Below, piece after piece: positions 14,611 through 22,804 of a DNA stretch of 64,000 bases. The DNA is taken from assembly GCF_022012415.1 (NCBI RefSeq), contig NZ_JAKLTR010000006.1, forward strand, positions 62,001 to 126,000. The letters run 5' to 3'. Position numbers and translations under genes: made by a program. The DNA comes from Terrimonas ginsenosidimutans. GTDB taxonomy: Bacteria > Bacteroidota > Bacteroidia > Chitinophagales > Chitinophagaceae. The notes under the pieces are model-generated. The model did not search any database and was not told the DNA's origin. It saw only the letters and a program-made list of their open reading frames with translations. Numbering within the stretch: the first letter of the stretch is position 1; each line of letters begins with the position of its first letter.

Positions 14611-16443
14611 CTATTTCTCTCTATCCGTTTCCTGTTGCCGTGCATATAGATTTGCGTAATAGCCGTCGGGAATAGCCAGGAGGTCCTGGTGGGTTCCTTC
14701 CTCCACGATCCTGCCGTCTTCGAGAACGACGATCTTGTCGAAGGCAAAGAGGGTAAATATACGATGGGTGATGATGATCGCGGTTTTGTCCTGCAGGTAG
14801 TCATTCAGATTCCCGATGATCTCTTTTTCTGTTTTGGCGTCGACGGCGCTGAGGCAATCATCAAAGATCACCATGGAAGGATCTTTGATCAGTGCGCGTG
14901 CGATGGAGATCCGTTGTTTCTGACCGCCGCTCAGCGTTACGCCACGTTCTCCGATCATTGTCTGGTAGCCTTGAGAGAAGCCGGTGATCTCTTTATGTAC
15001 ACTCGCCTGGAGGGCGGCTTTTTCAACGTCGGCGGCATCGGCATGGGCAAGTCCGAAGCGGATATTGTTTTCGACCGTTTCACTGAACAGGAATACGTCC
15101 TGCGGAACGTAGCTCACCTGTTCGCGCAACTGTCGCAGGCTGAGTTCACGGATATCGATCCCATCCAGCAGGATACGTCCATTGTTCACGTCATACATTC
15201 TAAGCAGCAGCTGTGCCATTGTTGTTTTGCCGCTCCCGGTACGGCCGACGATCGCCACCTTCTGTCCTTTTTTGACAGACAGGTTAAAATTATTCATTGC
15301 CCGGATGCCCGTGTCAGTATAAACAAAGTCTACGTTTTCAAAAACGATATTTCCCTGCAGATCCACTTTTGTCGCTTTCTGCGGTTCGGCAATAGCAGGT
15401 TTTGTATCAAGAAACTGATTGATCCTTTTTTGAGAAGCTGCAGCGCGCTGGATCATGCTGGCAGTAAGGCCGATCGCACTCACAGGGAACATCATCATGT
15501 TGATGTACATCACAAATTCCACGATCGTATCAAGTCCGATATTATGTGTACCGCGGATATAGTACAATCCGCCGATCATGATCGTCAACAAAGTGCTGAT
15601 ACCGATGAGCAAGGTAATCGATGGAAAGTATACTGCTTCCACTTTTGCAAGACCAATGGCATTCTTCCTGTATTCTTCGCTGTTCTTCATAAAGAAGCCA
15701 AGCATGGCTTTTTCCTGGACAAACGATTTGATCACGCGGATGCCGGAATAAGATTCCTGTGCATTGGTAGTTAGATCGGAAAGGGAAGCCTGGATCTTTT
15801 CGCTTTTTTTATGGATCGTATTATTTACAAAATAGATCGTGATCGCCAGAACGGGTAATGGGGCCAGTACGTACCAGGTCAACAGCGGATCACGTTTATA
15901 CATAAAGAAGACGGCGAGGGAGATAAGGGAGATCAGGTTGACGAGGTACATGATCGCCGGACCGGAGAACATCCGCACGCGGCTTACATCTTCCGCAATA
16001 CGGTTCATCAGGTCACCCGTACTGTTGCGTTTGTAAAAACCGGAATCCAACTGCTGATAGTGTTTGTAGATCTCATTTTTCTGATCGAACTCGATATGCC
16101 GGCTCATGACAATGATCGTCTGGCGCATGAGGAACAGAAAGAATCCGCGCAATAATGCCAGTAGCAGGACGATAATACCGCACCATGCAACTACCTGCGT
16201 AAGCCCGGACATTCCTTCCATCCAGTTAATAAACTTCGTAACGAGATAGTCATATTGAGGTGCGCGCTTAGGTGGCTGATAACCGGGAAGCCCGAGTTTT
16301 CTCGGAACAAAGTCGATCACATAACCCGTTACCTGTGGCGTAAGTACGTTAAAATAATTGGAGAGAAAGATGAAGATGAGGCCGACTCCCAACCTGACAC
16401 GGTACTTCCAGAAATATTTTTGAATGGCTTTCAGATGCTTCAT
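14611..16443 (-). CDS. ABC transporter, fused permease and ATPase (MsbA/MdlB type)
   Basis: The protein is 610 residues. The N-terminal six-helix exporter domain (about 1-330) begins with YRVRLGVGLIFIFLSNYFNVLTP. The nucleotide-binding domain (about 360-600) has Walker A GRTGSGKTT near 398, the signature LSGGQKQRISIARAL near 503, Walker B SMVIFDDCLSAVD near 520 and the switch His in IITHR. Half-transporters of this build dimerise in the inner membrane and export lipids, peptides or drugs. The insertion between helices 1 and 2 (GLPGYQPPKRAPQYDY) is common in Bacteroidota copies. Substrate is unknown. It stands alone, separated from its neighbours by repeats. Confidence 0.94.
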   Translation of the reverse strand: MKHLKAIQKYFWKYRVRLGVGLIFIFLSNYFNVLTPQVTGYVIDFVPRKLGLPGYQPPKRAPQYDYLVTKFINWMEGMSGLTQVVAWCGIIVLLLALLRGFFLFLMRQTIIVMSRHIEFDQKNEIYKHYQQLDSGFYKRNSTGDLMNRIAEDVSRVRMFSGPAIMYLVNLISLISLAVFFMYKRDPLLTWYVLAPLPVLAITIYFVNNTIHKKSEKIQASLSDLTTNAQESYSGIRVIKSFVQEKAMLGFFMKNSEEYRKNAIGLAKVEAVYFPSITLLIGISTLLTIMIGGLYYIRGTHNIGLDTIVEFVMYINMMMFPVSAIGLTASMIQRAAASQKRINQFLDTKPAIAEPQKATKVDLQGNIVFENVDFVYTDTGIRAMNNFNLSVKKGQKVAIVGRTGSGKTTMAQLLLRMYDVNNGRILLDGIDIRELSLRQLREQVSYVPQDVFLFSETVENNIRFGLAHADAADVEKAALQASVHKEITGFSQGYQTMIGERGVTLSGGQKQRISIARALIKDPSMVIFDDCLSAVDAKTEKEIIGNLNDYLQDKTAIIITHRIFTLFAFDKIVVLEDGRIVEEGTHQDLLAIPDGYYANLYARQQETDREK

Positions 16444-16459
16444 GGGAGCGCAAGGTAAG

Positions 16460-16540
16460 AAAAGTAAAAAGTCAAAATTAAAAATTAAAAAACAGGCCTT
16501 TCTGCCCCCTTTTTACTTTTAAATTTTGACTTTTCAATTA
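16460..16540. repeat. AT-rich facing arms, class F
   Basis: AAAAGTCAAAATT at 16467-16479 is the exact reverse complement of 16522-16534, and flanking AAAGTAAAAA / TTTTTACTTTT words extend both arms. The element lies between the ABC transporter start and the dioxygenase stop and may act as a weak terminator for the latter. One arm of the same words is seen at 2025-2056. Confidence 0.65.
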
Positions 16541-16542
16541 TT

Positions 16543-17496
16543 CTACCGGAACTGTTCAAAATCCAGCTTCACCGGTATGAGTTGTGCTTCGATGCCGGGC
16601 CTGTCGGGTTCAAACTGCAGGGGCAGTTTCAATTCTTCACCCAGGTGTCCCGGGTCTTCGTCGACCGAGAAGCCGGGTCCGGAAGTGGCCACTTCGAACA
16701 AGACACCACCGGGTTCACGGAAGTAGATCGATGTGAAATAGTTCCTGTCGAGAACGGGTGTCGGGTTGAGCATACGTTTCAGTACGCGTTCGCGTACTTC
16801 CAGCTGGGCTTTTGCGTCGGGAGTGGCAAAGGCGATATGATGTACAGTTCCGCTGCCGGCGAGTCCTTTCAGGCTGTCAGGAGTGCAAAGTATATCTACA
16901 TAATTGCCCGGGGAGTTTTTTGCAGCAAAACGGAAGCGGTTGCCCTTTTCAGCGATGAGCTGGTGATCCAGTTGTTCTGAAAGCAGTCCGGCAGTCCGCT
17001 CATACCCTTCTTCCCAGATCTCTGCGTTGTACAGGCCTTTGAGCGCATGTTCTCCGGGAATATGGCCATAACTGAAACCGGGACGGTCGTCCCTGTCATT
17101 AAACACCAGTTCCAGTCCGAGGCCATCAGGGTCTTCAAAATAAACGACCAGTTCGCCTTCGAAGCGTTCGACAGGTTGTTTATATTCTACACTGAATTGT
17201 TTAAGCCTTGCCAGCCAGTAATTCATTGATGAGCTGGCTACGGAAAAGGTGGTGGTGTTCAACATTCCTTTTCCATGCCGGCCGCCGGTGAGTCCGGCGT
17301 AAGGGAAAAACGTCAGGATGCTTCCGGGGTTTCCAAGCTGATCTCCATAATAGAAGTGATATACGCCGGATGCATCGAAGTTGACCGTCTTCTTTACGAG
17401 CCGTAAACCAAGAATGCCTGCGTAAAAATCTATATTCTCCTGTGCGCCTGCCGCGATGGCAGTAACGTGATGAATGCCTGTGATCAATTGTGCCAT
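16543..17496 (-). CDS. Ring-cleaving dioxygenase (VOC family, MhqO-like)
   Basis: The protein is 317 residues with two vicinal-oxygen-chelate modules. Module 1 begins LITGIHHVTAIAAGAQENIDFYAGILGLRLVKKTVNFD; module 2 begins SGTVHHIAFATPDAK. Likely metal ligands are His9 or His10 and His219 or His220 in the HH pairs, and Glu268 in GGVLFEVATSGPGF. Relatives cleave hydroquinone- or catechol-type rings or detoxify quinones; the substrate here is unknown. The cytoplasmic protein is encoded 9 bases after a small acetyltransferase gene, so the two form an operon. Confidence 0.92.
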   Translation of the reverse strand: MAQLITGIHHVTAIAAGAQENIDFYAGILGLRLVKKTVNFDASGVYHFYYGDQLGNPGSILTFFPYAGLTGGRHGKGMLNTTTFSVASSSMNYWLARLKQFSVEYKQPVERFEGELVVYFEDPDGLGLELVFNDRDDRPGFSYGHIPGEHALKGLYNAEIWEEGYERTAGLLSEQLDHQLIAEKGNRFRFAAKNSPGNYVDILCTPDSLKGLAGSGTVHHIAFATPDAKAQLEVRERVLKRMLNPTPVLDRNYFTSIYFREPGGVLFEVATSGPGFSVDEDPGHLGEELKLPLQFEPDRPGIEAQLIPVKLDFEQFR

Positions 17497-17505
17497 AAGA
17501 TAATT

Positions 17506-17820
17506 TTAAGAAGGGTCCTCCTGTTCTTGCGATCTGTTCCAGATGTCTGCGTACTGATCCGGGTGGCGTTTGAATTGCAGGTGAACATAAGGGCAGAGCG
17601 GGATCACGGAAAGTTTTTGAGAACGGGCATAGGCCACCATTTCGTCAAGGAGTTTTTTGGCCAGGCCTTTTCCTTCATGGGAAGTGGCCACTTCAGTATG
17701 GTAGACGGTTATATTTTTATCGTCCACAGAAACAACCATCTCCCCGACCTTCTCTCTGCCATCCATTATCAGAAATACACCTTCTCCGTTAGAATTCTTT
17801 ACAAGTTGTACGTCGTTCAT
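17506..17820 (-). CDS. Small GNAT-type N-acetyltransferase
   Basis: The protein is 104 residues and belongs to the YjdJ/GNAT_acetyltr group of minimal acetyltransferases. The acetyl-CoA loop is visible as TEVATSHEGKGLAKKLLDEMVAYARSQKL, followed by VIPLCPYVHLQFKRHPDQY. It probably transfers an acetyl group to a small molecule or protein in the cytoplasm; the acceptor is unknown. First gene of a two-gene operon with the dioxygenase. Confidence 0.88.
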   Translation of the reverse strand: MNDVQLVKNSNGEGVFLIMDGREKVGEMVVSVDDKNITVYHTEVATSHEGKGLAKKLLDEMVAYARSQKLSVIPLCPYVHLQFKRHPDQYADIWNRSQEQEDPS

Positions 17821-17856
17821 TATGTGGGTTTATGATGCAATTTACGGAGAATGTGG

Positions 17857-17945
17857 GAAGGGGGAGGTTTGGGAGGCTCCATAGGTTTGGCTAAAATCGA
17901 AACTGATAATAAACCTATCAAACCTATGGCATCTCCCGCTCCCCC
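17857..17945. repeat. Facing AGGTTTGGGAGG arms, class D
   Basis: The left arm GGGGGAGGTTTGGGAGG then CTCCATAGGTTT faces the right arm AAACCTATCAAACCTATGG then CATCTCCCGCTCCCCC. The arms pair imperfectly over about 30 bases. Related words occur at 23769-23928. A 64-codon frame here is an artefact of the repeat. Confidence 0.65.
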
Positions 17946-18033
17946 ATGCCCGTTACAGCTCATCAACGTCAGTGAATAAAAAATTATGCAACCGATACAA
18001 TAAAATAAATACAAGAATTACCTGTTTGTGGTA

Positions 18034-18063
18034 TTGCGAATATCAAAAGGGTTGCTATTTTTG
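18034..18063 (+). promoter_or_regulatory. Bacteroidota-type promoter without a downstream + strand gene
   Basis: ATTG (TTG at 18034-18036) is followed after 19 bases by TATTTTTG (18056-18063), a perfect TAnnTTTG -7 element. It points away from the acetyltransferase operon and into a gene-free stretch where a terminator follows about 60 bases later. Confidence 0.6.
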
Positions 18064-18068
18064 TCTCG

Positions 18069-18131
18069 GTTTTTCATAGGATATTGGATTTTAAAAACGG
18101 GGCTGCATTTTCATGCTGGCCCTTTTTTTTT
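18069..18131 (+). ncRNA. Candidate small RNA of about 60 nt
   Basis: A transcript from the promoter just upstream would begin near 18069 and end at a GC-rich hairpin (GGGC..GCAT / ATGC..GCCC, 18100-18122) followed by nine T residues (18123-18131). No start codon with a meaningful frame lies between. Promoter, short body and terminator in a row are what a small RNA gene looks like. No known RNA family is recognised. Confidence 0.4.
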
Positions 18132-18230
18132 GATTAAGAGGGGAAAAAGGAAGTCAGGCTAAGTGGGTGGGACGGTTTGGGAAGAGTGAAGTTTTGCCTG
18201 AAGTTTACGGGATGTCTATTCCACTTTTAT

Positions 18231-18277
18231 TCATGATTCGTCCATGACTTATACATGACTTGTCCGGAGTATCACGG
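18231..18277. repeat. CATGACTTATACATGACTTG words with 10-base period
   Basis: TCATGATTCGTCCATGACTT, then ATACATGACT and TGTCCGGAGT, repeat with a period of about 10 bases. It belongs to the word-built intergenic sequences seen elsewhere in the window. The rest of the gene-free stretch 18132-18409 holds a short CCTGCG/CGCAGG hairpin near 18326-18340 and nothing else that can be named. Confidence 0.4.
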
Positions 18278-18409
18278 TCTTTCTATATTTCATCCGGCGT
18301 GGATCTATAATCTTCGGGAGCTGCCTGCGCCTCGCAGGATCTAAGCACACTCACGGTTTGGCGTTACCCAATTTCTTTCGGGGGAGAATTCAAATACAGT
18401 AGCCGGTTT

Positions 18410-19759
18410 TTACTTTTTAGTTTTTTGGGGGATGGGAATGATACAGATGTTCATGGAGCGGTTGTCGGCAGACAGCATGGCCGACTGGATCTGGATCTTT
18501 GTTCCGTCAGGACTTACAGTGGGATGCGGGTGATCAGCAGCTGTGGTTTTATGGCCGGTGGAGAGCAGGGTCATTTCGCGGGTGTGGCGGTCGATCAGGT
18601 ATATATTCCGTGCAAAGTCGTCGCCGACTGCCCATTTGCCGTCTGGTGAGCCGCTGACATGCCAGAGACCGCTGCCGCTGTCTGTCTGGCCGGCGATGGT
18701 CATTTCGCGCGTGCGGAGATTGACAATGGCCAGACCAGTTGGCTTTTCTCTCGTGCCGGATGGTCCCCAGTCCGTTTCCTGTCCGGGATTGGCGCCACTT
18801 ACCGCTGTGCCTGGTTCCGTCTGGGTAGTTGTTCCCGGAATTTTTCTATGGCCCATGATCGCAATGGCGACCTCGTCTTTCGCAATGATGGCTTCGTGTG
18901 TGACCCATTCATAAGGAGCTTCGGGATAGAGCGGTCTTAATCCGCTTCCATTGGCCATCACCGTCCAGGTGCGTTGGGGCGATTTTCCGCCGGTTTCCCA
19001 GCAAAAGACAATTTCCCCCGGCTGCCATGGGTTCGCCTGGATATGCCCCACCTGAAAGCCTACAGAGATCACGTGACGGGTTTCCCCGGTTTTCAGATCC
19101 ATCATGGCGATGCCCGATGGTCCGGCTCCCATATTCCTTGGTCCAAAGCTTTTTTCTATGGTAGCTTCCGAGGGCAAATGACGCGCGGCTTCATCCTTAC
19201 TGACGCGGAAGTATGCACGACGTTCGTCCGCATCCAGCGCCATATCTCCCCCAGCGCCTATTTCTGCCGGCGTCGTGCCGCATATACGCTGATATGCATC
19301 GGCGGGTTTAAGGCGATTGGCTTTACTGTCTGCAAAAAGTTTTTCAAGATCGACCTCTACCAGTTGAACCGGAGCCAGTATTTTTTTTGTTGCGGTGTCC
19401 ATGATGTTTCGCATGAAATACAGCTTCATTGAATGGCGGGCGATATTCAGCATTCCGGTGTAGCCGCCTTCGGTAACCTGTACCATCTCTCCTGTTTCTT
19501 CATTTACCGCCATTGCTTCTCCTTTTACGCGATTGGAGCGGAAGATCAGCCAGCGACCGTCAGATGTCCATTGGTTATGGGTTTGGTAGATTTTAGAGTC
19601 ACCCGCGGGTGTGCTGGTAAGAAAGGTCAGCATTACACCTGTGACCGGGTCTTTTACGATCTTCTTTTCAGAAGGGAAGCGTTTTCCGATCTGTGCGTTG
19701 ATGGTGCAGGCAATCGTAATGCAGACGAAAGCGGAGATGACCCTGGGAAGATTTTTCAT
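18410..19759 (-). CDS. Oligogalacturonide lyase-like beta-propeller (PL22)
   Basis: The protein is 449 residues with a signal peptide (about 1-22, ending TINAQ). Oligogalacturonate lyases of family PL22 cleave short pectin oligomers to unsaturated uronate. The family opening TPAGDSKIYQTHNQWTSDGRWLIFRSNR, the central VGHIQANPWQPGEIVFCWETGG and repeated propeller blades are visible. The metal-binding histidines expected for the family can be placed at His288 (EWVTHEA) and His410/His412 (DHPHPTVSPDG). Unlike many cytoplasmic PL22 enzymes this one is exported, presumably to the periplasm. It is the last gene of the carbohydrate locus on the - strand, separated from GH105 by a long palindrome. Confidence 0.85.
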   Translation of the reverse strand: MKNLPRVISAFVCITIACTINAQIGKRFPSEKKIVKDPVTGVMLTFLTSTPAGDSKIYQTHNQWTSDGRWLIFRSNRVKGEAMAVNEETGEMVQVTEGGYTGMLNIARHSMKLYFMRNIMDTATKKILAPVQLVEVDLEKLFADSKANRLKPADAYQRICGTTPAEIGAGGDMALDADERRAYFRVSKDEAARHLPSEATIEKSFGPRNMGAGPSGIAMMDLKTGETRHVISVGFQVGHIQANPWQPGEIVFCWETGGKSPQRTWTVMANGSGLRPLYPEAPYEWVTHEAIIAKDEVAIAIMGHRKIPGTTTQTEPGTAVSGANPGQETDWGPSGTREKPTGLAIVNLRTREMTIAGQTDSGSGLWHVSGSPDGKWAVGDDFARNIYLIDRHTREMTLLSTGHKTTAADHPHPTVSPDGTKIQIQSAMLSADNRSMNICIIPIPQKTKK

Positions 19760-19777
19760 CGTTATCGTTTTATTTTA

Positions 19778-19919
19778 ACTGGCGTAGTGGAACGCAGCGG
19801 ACGCGGCGAACCGCGGCGGACGCGGCGCAAACAGCCTTGAAGTATATTGTATTTCGATGCGTTCGCTGCGTTCCTCGCGGTCCGCGCCAGCCGCACCCGC
19901 TGCGTTCCACTGCGCCAGT
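19778..19919. repeat. GC-rich palindromic repeat, class A (inverted copy)
   Basis: Bases 19778-19800 pair with 19897-19919 in 22 of 23 positions (outer words ACTGGCG..GTGGAACGCAGCGG). The core GCAAACAGCCTTGAAG..TTGTATTTCG is the inverse of the cores in the other class A copies. It lies between the GH105 and PL22 genes. Confidence 0.85.
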
Positions 19920-19932
19920 CAAGTATCAGACA

Positions 19933-21294
19933 CTATTTCATTTGAACGGCGCTGTCATTGATCTCAAACGGATGTTTTTCCAGCAGCCGGTACATTTCTG
20001 CGCCTGCCAGCAGCACCGGACCATAGCCATGTGCTGCGAAATTGTTCACCGGCCTGTAATAATAGAACGCAGGATCGAAGCCCATCCCGGTACCAACGCA
20101 GGTGCCTTCTACCTGTCCGTTTTCTGAAACTTTCGTACTCACCGCATTCCAGGCGAGCAGGGCCATCGGACCATATGCTTTTGCATCGAGCCAACCATGA
20201 TTGATCGCACGGGCGATGCAATACGCATAGATCGCCGTGGCGGATGTTTCGAGATAGGAATCATTTCGATCAAGCAATTGATGCCAGAAACCGGTCTTGT
20301 CCTGCCGTGACGCCAATCCGGCAGCGTGTTGCTTCAATATATCCAGCACTTCTTTTCTTCCCGGATAACTGGCGGGAAGTGCATCAAGCAACTCGATCTT
20401 TGTCAGGATCGCCCAACCATTGGCCCGAGCCCAATGAAATTGCGGGTGAGGATCCATATCCTGTACCCAACCGTGCATGTACAGACCTTTTTCTTTGTTA
20501 AACATACGCGAAGAAAAAAGCCGGTACTGCTTTATCGCCTCATCAAAATACTTCTTATCGTTTTTATATACACCCATTTGTACCAGCGCAGGAAGGCTCA
20601 TATAGAGATCATCCAGCCAAAGCGTATTGGGCAAAGGCCTGTTACGTGCCAGTGTGCCGTCTTTCAACCTGAACTCTTTATTCATGATATAAGAGACGTA
20701 GTTCTCTATCATGGGAGAAACATCTTCTTTTTTTGCGCCGGCTTTGATCGACTTGATCATGGCAGCAGCCATTGAACCGGCGTCATCAAGCGCATGCGGC
20801 TCAAGAACAGATCTTACCGGAGTTGTTGCACCGGCATTTTTTCCAAGATAGGATCTGTATTGTTTCACCACATCGGCCAGGAACTGGATCCGTTTGATCG
20901 TATAATCAGTATACCTTTTATCGCCAGTAGCTTCGCCCGCTTCCAGCATTCCGGTATATGCAACGCCCCATTCATAACTGATCAGGCGAAAATCGCCCTG
21001 TTTGAAAACGCTGTTGCTGTTCAGTTCTGCAAGATTGCTGACCGGCTGCTGGGTGGTTTTATCGATCATCTCCATGGGTGTGACAGACCCGAGGTAATTG
21101 TACACGCGATCAAGTACCTGTTTTACTTTTTCTTTGGTTGTTTCTCCATATGGCGTTACATAATCTGGCTTCATAAGGTGAAGCGGCATGGTAGCGTCAT
21201 TTCCTTTTCCGGTGACATACTGTGCGTGAAGACTGGCACTGCACAACAATAACGCAACAGGCGCTACACGCAGACATTTAGTGATTGATCTCAT
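19933..21294 (-). CDS. GH105 unsaturated rhamnogalacturonyl/glucuronyl hydrolase
   Basis: The protein is 453 residues. The frame is open further upstream, but the ATG at 21294 gives a good signal peptide (MRSITKCLRVAPVALLLCSASLHAQ). The mature part is an (alpha/alpha)6 barrel of family GH105, which removes the 4,5-unsaturated uronate left by pectin lyases. Characteristic segments are the HALDDAGSMAAAM motif with Asp170/Asp171, LWLDDLYMSLPALVQMG, MHGWVQDMDPHPQFHWARANGWAILTKIELLDALP, and SATAIYAYCIARAINHGWLD. Substrate specificity between rhamnogalacturonan and other uronides cannot be read. It fits downstream of the pectate and oligogalacturonide lyases in this locus. Confidence 0.93.
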   Translation of the reverse strand: MRSITKCLRVAPVALLLCSASLHAQYVTGKGNDATMPLHLMKPDYVTPYGETTKEKVKQVLDRVYNYLGSVTPMEMIDKTTQQPVSNLAELNSNSVFKQGDFRLISYEWGVAYTGMLEAGEATGDKRYTDYTIKRIQFLADVVKQYRSYLGKNAGATTPVRSVLEPHALDDAGSMAAAMIKSIKAGAKKEDVSPMIENYVSYIMNKEFRLKDGTLARNRPLPNTLWLDDLYMSLPALVQMGVYKNDKKYFDEAIKQYRLFSSRMFNKEKGLYMHGWVQDMDPHPQFHWARANGWAILTKIELLDALPASYPGRKEVLDILKQHAAGLASRQDKTGFWHQLLDRNDSYLETSATAIYAYCIARAINHGWLDAKAYGPMALLAWNAVSTKVSENGQVEGTCVGTGMGFDPAFYYYRPVNNFAAHGYGPVLLAGAEMYRLLEKHPFEINDSAVQMK

Positions 21295-21473
21295 AATGGA
21301 AGAATAAAAAGAATGAGGAGAATTCCTTTGATTGATTGCAGAAACATATGTGTCCGGACGGAATGCTTCCGGAATGAAAATATTGTTCATACGGCAGTAT
21401 TACAGGCAAGTTAATGTATCGTAATTTAAAAATGCCCGGATGGAGTGGCATCCTGTACTGACCTGTGTGGGAT

Positions 21474-21520
21474 GTTTACAAGTTTAAAAGTTTAACGGTT
21501 TAATAGTTGAATAATTGAAC
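21474..21520. repeat. GTTTAAAAGTTTAA words, class E
   Basis: A run of 9-base words (AAGTTTAAA, AGTTTAACG, GTTTAATAG, TTGAATAAT). The same words appear at 4211-4238 and 40056-40080. Only one orientation is present at each place. Confidence 0.5.
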
Positions 21521-21568
21521 AGCCGACCTTTCTTTTGCGGATTTCAAAATTGCATGCACATCAGCATA

Positions 21569-22399
21569 CTATTTCTTTCCTTTGATCCAGTTTTTGATGC
21601 GTTTGAAGATATCTGTTTTTTTAGGTCTCGCTTTTCCGTCATGAACAAGCTGATGGGTGAAGTTGTGTTCGATCTTTGCGGCATATTCCGTTTCCCCGCC
21701 TTGTTTCAGCGCCGGCAGATAGTGTTTGATATTATCGTTGAATGTGCCGTTCAATGATACGGTAAAGTAACCGCTTCGCTGAATGCCAGGTCTGTTTTGA
21801 TTGATCGGCGGGTTATCGTTCTCATCAAAATAATCGACGTGGAAGATCTGGGGAGATAGTTTTCGCAGGCGTTTGGTGCCTTTCCGTTCATTTCTCCAGG
21901 GATGTTCGCCCTTGTGCAATTGATTGATGAGGAATTCACGGTTCCATAAAGTAACCTGGTGTGACATCAGATAATCTGATTGTTCATTATCCAGCGTCGA
22001 TACATTAAAATCGCCGATATACGTTTCTGTGGATTTTGTTTTGTAGATATCAGCACTATGCAATTTTACCTGCTGCCAGTTGTATTTTTCTGCAAGTTCG
22101 AATAGTTGGTTGAAAAATGCAGCATCGGTTTTTGCTGTCAGCCACATATCTTCCTGGAAATAGATCACATATTTTTCTTTGATCTTTTCCTGCAAGAGAT
22201 AACGCAACCTGTCGGCCCATTCGCCTTTTCCTGATTGGATATTTTGAAAGCCGTCTATGTTCACCTGTTTGTCTTCGGTGGCGAAATAGCAGTGGCAGTT
22301 TGCATTAAAATCCCAATTTGAGGAAAAGAAAAAGGAAAAGCCTTTGTATAAAAGTTCGTAGCGATCGCAGGTATGTACCAGCAGGGCGGTATTTTTCAT
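21569..22399 (-). CDS. Glycosyltransferase-like conserved protein
   Basis: The protein is 276 residues without signal peptide. The opening TALLVHTCDRYELLYKGFSFFFSSNWDF resembles the nucleotide-binding start of GT-A enzymes, and IYFQEDMWLTAK places an acidic ED pair where a metal-binding DxD motif would be. The C-terminal tail is very basic (RPKKTDIFKRIKNWIKGKK), as in membrane-associated transferases. It may build a surface glycan; family and substrate are uncertain. It is out of keeping with its degradative neighbours and is flanked by repeats on both sides, so it may not belong to the pectin locus. Confidence 0.7.
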   Translation of the reverse strand: MKNTALLVHTCDRYELLYKGFSFFFSSNWDFNANCHCYFATEDKQVNIDGFQNIQSGKGEWADRLRYLLQEKIKEKYVIYFQEDMWLTAKTDAAFFNQLFELAEKYNWQQVKLHSADIYKTKSTETYIGDFNVSTLDNEQSDYLMSHQVTLWNREFLINQLHKGEHPWRNERKGTKRLRKLSPQIFHVDYFDENDNPPINQNRPGIQRSGYFTVSLNGTFNDNIKHYLPALKQGGETEYAAKIEHNFTHQLVHDGKARPKKTDIFKRIKNWIKGKK

Positions 22400-22417
22400 G
22401 GTTGATCAGCATTAGTA

Positions 22418-22742
22418 CGCCCGTGTTGAGAGGCGGAAGTTGCAAAGGTAGGAGAACAATTGGTTATTTCGATTGACACAAATTTTAATGAATGTCGGCT
22501 GGCGTATAAGGAGCGCGGCGGTCGCCACGATACGCAGCGAACGCGGCGAAATACAATGCTTTTTCATGGCTGTTTTCGCTGCGCCCGTGTTGAGAGGCGG
22601 AAGTTGCAAAGGTAGGAGAACAATTGGTTATTTCGATTGACACAAATTTTAATGAATGTCGGCTGGCGTATAAGGAGCGCGGCGGTCACGATACGCAGCG
22701 AACGCGGCGAAATACGAGGCTTTTTTATAGCTGTTTTCGCTG
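22418..22742. repeat. 164-bp tandem duplication upstream of the glycosyltransferase-like gene
   Basis: Bases 22418-22581 recur at 22582-22742 with a period of 164. The second copy lacks 3 bases (GCC) and has a few substitutions. Each copy contains TACCTTTG on the - strand (22450-22443 and 22614-22607), which is a perfect -7 element, plus the left half of a class A palindrome. The duplication therefore doubled the promoter-like region and half of the repeat. Confidence 0.9.
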
Positions 22743-22780
22743 CGATCGCTGCGTATCGTGGCGATCGCCGCGTTCCAGCC
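22661..22780. repeat. GC-rich palindromic repeat, class A
   Basis: The left arm GGCTGG..GAGCGCGGCGGTC..ACGATACGCAGCG faces the right arm CGCTGCGTATCGT..GATCGCCGCGTTCCAGCC. The core AAATACGAGGCTTTTTTATA then GCTGTTTTCG matches other copies. The left arm is also present alone in the upstream duplicate at 22501-22581. It lies between the AraC regulator and the glycosyltransferase-like gene. Confidence 0.85.
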
Positions 22781-22804
22781 ACGCAGACCGGAAACAGGAT
22801 GCTC

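Noticed and set aside
14440-14649. 69-codon frame on the + strand inside the heptamer element
   Set aside because: Its beginning and end are made of the repeat units and it runs over the end of the ABC transporter gene; the internal stretch alone is too short to support a gene.
14689-15774. 361-codon open frame antisense to the ABC transporter gene
   Set aside because: It mirrors the strongly conserved transporter sequence on the other strand and has no recognisable protein motif of its own.
17820-18014. 64-codon frame on the - strand with a lipoprotein-like start
   Set aside because: The frame overlaps the class D repeat arms, and its Pro-rich part is translated from them.
22418-22742. Insertion sequence or transposon remnant
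   Set aside because: The repeat is a direct tandem copy with no transposase fragment, terminal inverted repeats or target-site duplication.
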